From the NCBI GenBank assembly GCA_963833585.1, contig CAWHYF010000005.1, positions 868,001 through 932,000 of the forward strand: DNA of 64,000 bases, read 5' to 3'. Each line of letters opens with the position of its first letter. Positions within the stretch are counted from its first letter, which is position 1. The notes below the pieces were generated by a model, which had not been told where the DNA came from, searched no databases, and saw only the letters and a program-made list of their open reading frames with translations. Made by a program: the position numbers and the translations under genes. The stretch comes from Bog-756 sp963833585. GTDB lineage: Bacteria > Actinomycetota > Acidimicrobiia > Acidimicrobiales > RAAP-2. Positions 59,821 to 64,000 of the stretch are shown here, one piece after another.

Positions 59821-62198
59821 CCCCTGCGGTACCGGACCCACCGCTGGTCCTGGATCTCCAAGCTGCCCAGAGCCCGACCTACCGGGAGCGCGGGGTGGCG
59901 CGCTACGCCGTGGACTTCGCCGCTTCCCTGGTGGAGACGGTTCCCGAGATGGTGGACCGGGTGCTGATCCGCCCGGACCTCGCCCCGTTGACCGGCCTGC
60001 CGGAGGCCCTGGCCGGTGTGGTCACCGACCAGCCGGACTGGAGCCGGCCCGGCGGCGTGTTCCACGCCCTGTCGCCCTTCGACATCGCCACCCCGGTACG
60101 GTCCATCTGGCCGCGGGAGGTGTCACGGAGCGGCCGGCGGCTGGTGGTCACGGTGTACGACCTCATCCCCGAGCTGTTCCCCGACACCTACCTCGTCGAC
60201 CCGGGGACCCGCCATCGCTACCGCGCCCGACGGGAACTGGTGCGGGCTGCCGACCACGTGATGACCCTGTCGAGGTCGGCGGCCGACGACGTGGCCGACC
60301 ACCTGGGTGTCCCCGACAACCGGATCACGGTGGTCGGGGCGGCCTGCTCCGACCTGTTCCGACCCGGCGGCGACCCGGCCCACGAGGCCGAGTCGGCCCG
60401 GGACCTGCTGCCGGGGCTGGGGGAGCGGACGGTGGTCTACAACGGTGCCGTCGAGCCCCGGAAGAACATGGACAAACTGATCCGGGCCTTTGCCGGGCTC
60501 CCCGAGGAGGTTCGGAGCCGTTACCAACTGGTCCTGGTGTGTCGGTTGTCCCCGCTGGAGCGCAATCACTTCGAGGTGCTCGGGCGGGGACTCGGACTCT
60601 CCAGCCACCAGCTGTACCTGACCGGGCTGGTGTCGGACACCGCGTTGGTCCATCTGTACCGCAGTGCCGCCCTGGTGGTGTTCCCGTCGCTCTACGAGGG
60701 GTACGGACTGCCGGTGGCCGAGGCCATGGCCTGCGGGGCTCCGGTGGTGGCCTCGGGCAACTCTGCGCTGGCGGAGCTGGTGGACCCCGAGGCCACGTTC
60801 GACCCGTCGGACGAGCGCTCCATTGGGGGAGCCGTGGTACGCGGCCTGCTCGACCCGTCGTTCCGTCAGCGTCTGGTGTCCTGGTCAACCCGTCCCCGGT
60901 CCACCTGGTCCGACGTGTCCGAACGGGCGGCGACCGTGTACCGGTCCCTCGCCGATGGACCGGACCGGAGCGGACCGCGTCCCCCGGCTGCCTGGCCCCG
61001 GCGACCGCGGGTGGCCCTGGTCACCCCGTGGCCGCCGGCCACCACTGGCGTGGCGTCCTACTCGCGCCGCCTGGCCCGGGCCCTCGCCGACCGTGCCGAG
61101 GTGGAGTTGTTCCTCGACGGCGACACGGCGGCCGAGACCCCCGCCGACCCCGAATTTGCCTCCTATCCGGCCCGGTCGCTTCCGGTGGTGGACCCGGCCC
61201 GGGGCGGGTACGACGCGGTGATCGCCTCGGTGGGGAACAGCGAGCACCACGCCGGGGCCCTGGCCCTGGTCCGCCGGTGTCGGGTCCCCGCCGCGGTGCT
61301 GGCCCACGACGTCCGGCTGAACGGGCTCTACCGACACGGTGCGGCCCGGGGTGCGGTCCCCGAGGGCAACGCCGCCGTGGTCACCTCGCTCTACGACGAA
61401 GCCGACGAGGGGTGGATCACGGACGGCTGGCTCCAGCCCGCCGAAGCCGAGGCCCACGACGTCTACCTGGCCCGAGAACTCATCGGGCTGGCCGACCCGT
61501 TCATCGTCACCTCCGACTTCGCCGCCGGTCTGGCCCGCCGCGATGCCCGGCCCGAGGACCGGGGTCGCATCGTGGTCTGTCCCTATGCCTACCCGCCGGT
61601 GGCACCGCGCCCGCCGGCCGACGAGCAGCCCGGGCTGGTGTGTACCTTCGGACTGGTCAACGCGGTCAAGCAACCCGAACTCCTGCTGGCGGCCTTCGCC
61701 CTCGTCCACCGATCCGACGAGACGACCGAATTGACCTTCGTGGGCCCGGTCGACCCCGCCCTGCTGGAGCGGTACCACGCCCTGGCGGTACGTCTCGGGG
61801 TGGCCGAGGCGGTGGTCTTCACCGGTGCGGTCGACGACGAGGAGTACGAGCGATGGCTGCGTCGGGCGTCGGTGGCGGTGCAGCTCCGGGCCGGTACCAA
61901 CGGCGAGACCTCCGGAGCGGTGGCCGACTGTCTCTCCCACGGCGTGGTGACCGTCGTCACCGACGTCGGGCCGGCCGGACAACTGCCCGAGTTCGTGGCC
62001 AAGGTGCCGCCGGACGCCACTCCGGCGGCAGTGGCCGACGTGGTGACCGGACTGCTCCAGCACCCCGAACAGCGGGCCGGGCGGGCCGCCGAGGGCCTGG
62101 CCTTCGTGGCGGCCCGGGGCTTCGGCCGGGGGGCCCGCCAGCTGCTCGACGTACTGGGCCTGGCCGCCCCGATGGTGGCCCGGCCCGGCCCGTCGTGA
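59817..62198 (+). CDS. Double glycosyltransferase (two GT4/GT-B domains)
   Basis: A 793-residue protein with two GT-B glycosyltransferase units. The first (residues about 10-380) has VYDLIPELFPDTY, VYNGAVEPRKNMDKLIRAF and VVFPSLYEGYGLPVAEAMACG (quoted in part; E-x7-E donor motif). The second (about 395-780) has TPWPPATTGVASYSRRLA, FGLVNAVKQPELLLAAF and RAGTNGETSGAVADCLSHG. Both resemble family 4 enzymes using nucleotide-sugars. It probably adds two successive sugars in a cell-surface glycan. The TTG start overlaps the previous stop, and the stop overlaps the next start (GTGA). Confidence 0.87.
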   Translation: MTPAVPDPPLVLDLQAAQSPTYRERGVARYAVDFAASLVETVPEMVDRVLIRPDLAPLTGLPEALAGVVTDQPDWSRPGGVFHALSPFDIATPVRSIWPREVSRSGRRLVVTVYDLIPELFPDTYLVDPGTRHRYRARRELVRAADHVMTLSRSAADDVADHLGVPDNRITVVGAACSDLFRPGGDPAHEAESARDLLPGLGERTVVYNGAVEPRKNMDKLIRAFAGLPEEVRSRYQLVLVCRLSPLERNHFEVLGRGLGLSSHQLYLTGLVSDTALVHLYRSAALVVFPSLYEGYGLPVAEAMACGAPVVASGNSALAELVDPEATFDPSDERSIGGAVVRGLLDPSFRQRLVSWSTRPRSTWSDVSERAATVYRSLADGPDRSGPRPPAAWPRRPRVALVTPWPPATTGVASYSRRLARALADRAEVELFLDGDTAAETPADPEFASYPARSLPVVDPARGGYDAVIASVGNSEHHAGALALVRRCRVPAAVLAHDVRLNGLYRHGAARGAVPEGNAAVVTSLYDEADEGWITDGWLQPAEAEAHDVYLARELIGLADPFIVTSDFAAGLARRDARPEDRGRIVVCPYAYPPVAPRPPADEQPGLVCTFGLVNAVKQPELLLAAFALVHRSDETTELTFVGPVDPALLERYHALAVRLGVAEAVVFTGAVDDEEYERWLRRASVAVQLRAGTNGETSGAVADCLSHGVVTVVTDVGPAGQLPEFVAKVPPDATPAAVADVVTGLLQHPEQRAGRAAEGLAFVAARGFGRGARQLLDVLGLAAPMVARPGPS

Positions 62199-63406
62199 GC
62201 CGTTCGGTGGTGGTGGTGTCGCTGCGGTCCGGGGACTGGTTGGAGCCCTGCCTCCGGTCGGTTCGAGACCAGGCCGACCAGGTGGTGGTGGTGGACAACG
62301 GCTCGGCCGGGTCCGAGGTGTCCGAGGTCGGCCGGCGTCTCGGGGCCACCGTGGTCCGCAACCGGGAGAACCGGGGCTTCGCCGGCGGGGCCAACCAGGG
62401 GATCCGCCAGGCCTCGGGCGAGGTGGTGGCCCTGCTCAACGACGACGCGGTGGCCGGGGCCTCCTGGCTGGCCTCCGCCGAGGCCGCGCTGTCCGACCCG
62501 TCGGTCGGGGCGGTCACCCCGAAGGTCCTCCTCGAGGGGTGGTACGGCCAGATGGTCCCGAACGAAGAGGCCTGGTACGCCCCGGCCGACGCCCGACCCC
62601 TCGGGCGCCAACTCACCTCGGTCCGCCACGACGGGGTCGAGGTGCTCGACCGGGTGGTCGGGCCCGGGGTGCACCGCCTGGAGTCGGGCGTCATCGACGG
62701 ACAGGCGACCCGCTGGCGGTGGACCCGGCCGGGCAAGCCGTACTTCGTCCCCCTCCCCGGGCCGGGAGGGGCCACCTCGGTCACGGTCAACGGGACCGAG
62801 GAGCCGGTCAGTGCGGTCTGCCGACTGGTCAACAACGCCGGGCTGTTCCTCCGGGCCGACGGCTACTCGGGAGACCGCGGCCTCGAGTGTCCCGACGACG
62901 GACGGTGGGACGAGACCAGGGAGACCTTCGGGGTCAGTGGGACGGCCATGGTGGTGCGGGCCGAGACCCTCGACCGGGTGGGCCTGTTCGCCGAGCCGTA
63001 CTTCGCCTACTACGAGGACACCGACTGGAGCTGGCGGGCCCGCCGGCAGGGTCTCCGGATGGTCTATCTCCCCGACGCCGAGGTCTCCCACCGGCGCTCG
63101 GTGACCTCGGTCCAGACCCTCGGGGACAGGGTCAGGATCCTGGGCGAACGCAACCGCCTGCTCTGCCTGGTCCGCAACGCCCCGAGCGACGTGATGGCCC
63201 GGGAGACCTGGAGGCGGGTCGCCGACGGCCCTGACCACGGCATCCGGCGCGGCATGCTCGCCCGCCTGCCCTGGGCGCTGGCCACCCGAGCCTGCCTCTC
63301 CCGCCGGTCCGAGGTGAGCCCGAGCGGGATATGGGCCCGCTGGGCCGGGGTCGATGTGTCGTGGGACGACCGCCCGTTCGGAGCCGGGCGGCACCTGGAT
63401 GGATGA
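62195..63406 (+). CDS. Glycosyltransferase family 2
   Basis: A 403-residue GT-A enzyme. VVVVSLRSGDWLEPCLRSVR, VVVVDNGSAGSEVSEVGRRL, NRGFAGGANQGIRQASGEVV and the metal-binding LLNDDAVAGASWL form the nucleotide-sugar site; FAYYEDTDWSWRARRQGLRM is the acceptor-base region (YEDxDW). A large insert (about residues 140-240, with WYAPADARPLG and RWTRPGKPYFVPLPG) splits the usual fold and is typical of actinobacterial cell-wall GT2 proteins. It begins at a GTG in a four-base overlap and ends in another, so the glycan operon is tightly coupled. Confidence 0.87.
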   Translation: MSRSVVVVSLRSGDWLEPCLRSVRDQADQVVVVDNGSAGSEVSEVGRRLGATVVRNRENRGFAGGANQGIRQASGEVVALLNDDAVAGASWLASAEAALSDPSVGAVTPKVLLEGWYGQMVPNEEAWYAPADARPLGRQLTSVRHDGVEVLDRVVGPGVHRLESGVIDGQATRWRWTRPGKPYFVPLPGPGGATSVTVNGTEEPVSAVCRLVNNAGLFLRADGYSGDRGLECPDDGRWDETRETFGVSGTAMVVRAETLDRVGLFAEPYFAYYEDTDWSWRARRQGLRMVYLPDAEVSHRRSVTSVQTLGDRVRILGERNRLLCLVRNAPSDVMARETWRRVADGPDHGIRRGMLARLPWALATRACLSRRSEVSPSGIWARWAGVDVSWDDRPFGAGRHLDG

Positions 63407-64000
63407 CCGTGGCTGACCCGGGGTGGGGCCTCCCACCCGCCCCCGGGGCCGAGGCCCTGCGAACGCGGATCCGGTCCACCGTCGAGCAGCGCCGGAGGGA
63501 GGGCCACTATCCGCCCGGCCTGGAGGAAGGGTTGGACGCGCACGGCCGCACCATGGCCGCGGTACGGGCCGGTCCCGGTGGCTCGCGGCCCCAGTTCTCC
63601 TCCGGCGGACGGCGTGCCAGGCTGCGTCGGCTGGTGGGCCGATGGCAGGACCTGACCGGGCGGGCGGCCGCACCACGGACCTTCGCCGACCCCCGCCGGA
63701 TCCTGTTCGTCGTGCAGCGGTACGGCGAGGAGGTGGCGGGAGGCGCCGAGCTCTGCTGTCGCCAGTTCGCCACACGGCTGGCGGCCCGGGGGCACCACGT
63801 GGAGGTGGCGACCAGCCGCGCCCAGAGCGCACAGGACTGGGCCGACGTCTACCCCCCCGGGATGGTCGACGTGGACGGGGTGACGGTCCATCGCTTCGAC
63901 GGAACCGGGGCCCGGGACAATCGGGCCTTCGAGTCCGAGACGGTGGAGGTCCTGTGGAGCGGCGCCATGGCGCCCCGGTCCCGACAGGAGGCGTGGCGAC
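63403..64000 (+). CDS. Glycosyltransferase family 4, N-terminal part (cut by window edge)
   Basis: About 199 codons to the window end. The ATG overlaps the GT2 stop (ATGA at 63403-63406). After a basic, disordered 90-residue N-terminus comes a GT-B start: RILFVVQRYGEEVAGGAELC, RQFATRLAARGHHVEVATS and DVDGVTVHRF, typical of GT4 enzymes. The donor site is beyond the edge, so activity cannot be judged. Fourth gene of the surface-glycan operon. Confidence 0.8.
   Translation, partial: MTVADPGWGLPPAPGAEALRTRIRSTVEQRRREGHYPPGLEEGLDAHGRTMAAVRAGPGGSRPQFSSGGRRARLRRLVGRWQDLTGRAAAPRTFADPRRILFVVQRYGEEVAGGAELCCRQFATRLAARGHHVEVATSRAQSAQDWADVYPPGMVDVDGVTVHRFDGTGARDNRAFESETVEVLWSGAMAPRSRQEAWR

Overview
The window is very GC-rich, densely coded DNA with many four-base stop/start overlaps and frequent GTG/TTG starts. 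It carries a SigB/SigF-type sigma factor with partner-switching regulators, an LLM-class F420-type oxidoreductase, fused FadE-like acyl-CoA dehydrogenases, and a surface protein with GYWLVASDGGIFTYG repeats. Together these point to an actinobacterium, most likely Acidimicrobiia or a close relative (inference; no rRNA is present). I see no tRNA, rRNA, CRISPR array, transposase or phage gene, so this looks like chromosome.

Layout. 1-16 kb is catabolic: a fused type I CoA-transferase, an AllA-like lyase, a cupin, RraA-like and RidA-like proteins, a CoA ligase, a VOC protein, two crotonases, a class III CoA-transferase, a double-domain acyl-CoA dehydrogenase coupled to a 3Fe-4S ferredoxin, and a topaquinone copper amine oxidase. 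16-21 kb holds a thioredoxin-fold protein and the MurD2-MurL pair, an alternative way to put D-Glu into peptidoglycan. 21-27.6 kb is a MacB-type ABC export locus with two adaptor proteins (one frameshifted) and a DUF5666-like lipoprotein, several with Gly-rich tails. 28-38 kb is mixed metabolism, including an unusual biotin-carrier/carboxyltransferase fusion.

37-45 kb is a stress island: two hemerythrins, an encapsulated-ferritin cargo protein (EncFtn) with no shell gene in view, RsbV-RsbW-SigF, an AlkB-like protein behind a LexA-type box, a DUF6328-like membrane protein, and an RsbW-like/RsbU-like pair. A second partner-switching set lies at 53.3-56.2 kb. Several island genes have upstream GTTT-N14-16-GGGTA-like sequences, which suggests a local SigF regulon.

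45.4-52 kb is the most striking locus. A cobalamin riboswitch precedes four translationally coupled genes: a secreted alpha/alpha-barrel protein with six near-identical 126-bp repeats, a secreted SCO2322/DUF4430-like protein, a single-chain EcfT-EcfA-EcfA' transporter and an EcfS-like membrane protein. I read it as a corrinoid uptake system in which the alpha and beta domains of a transcobalamin-like binder are separate surface proteins. A desaturase, a sulfatase and an LpqC-like esterase follow, and the window ends in a glycosyltransferase operon (59.5-64 kb) that runs off the edge.
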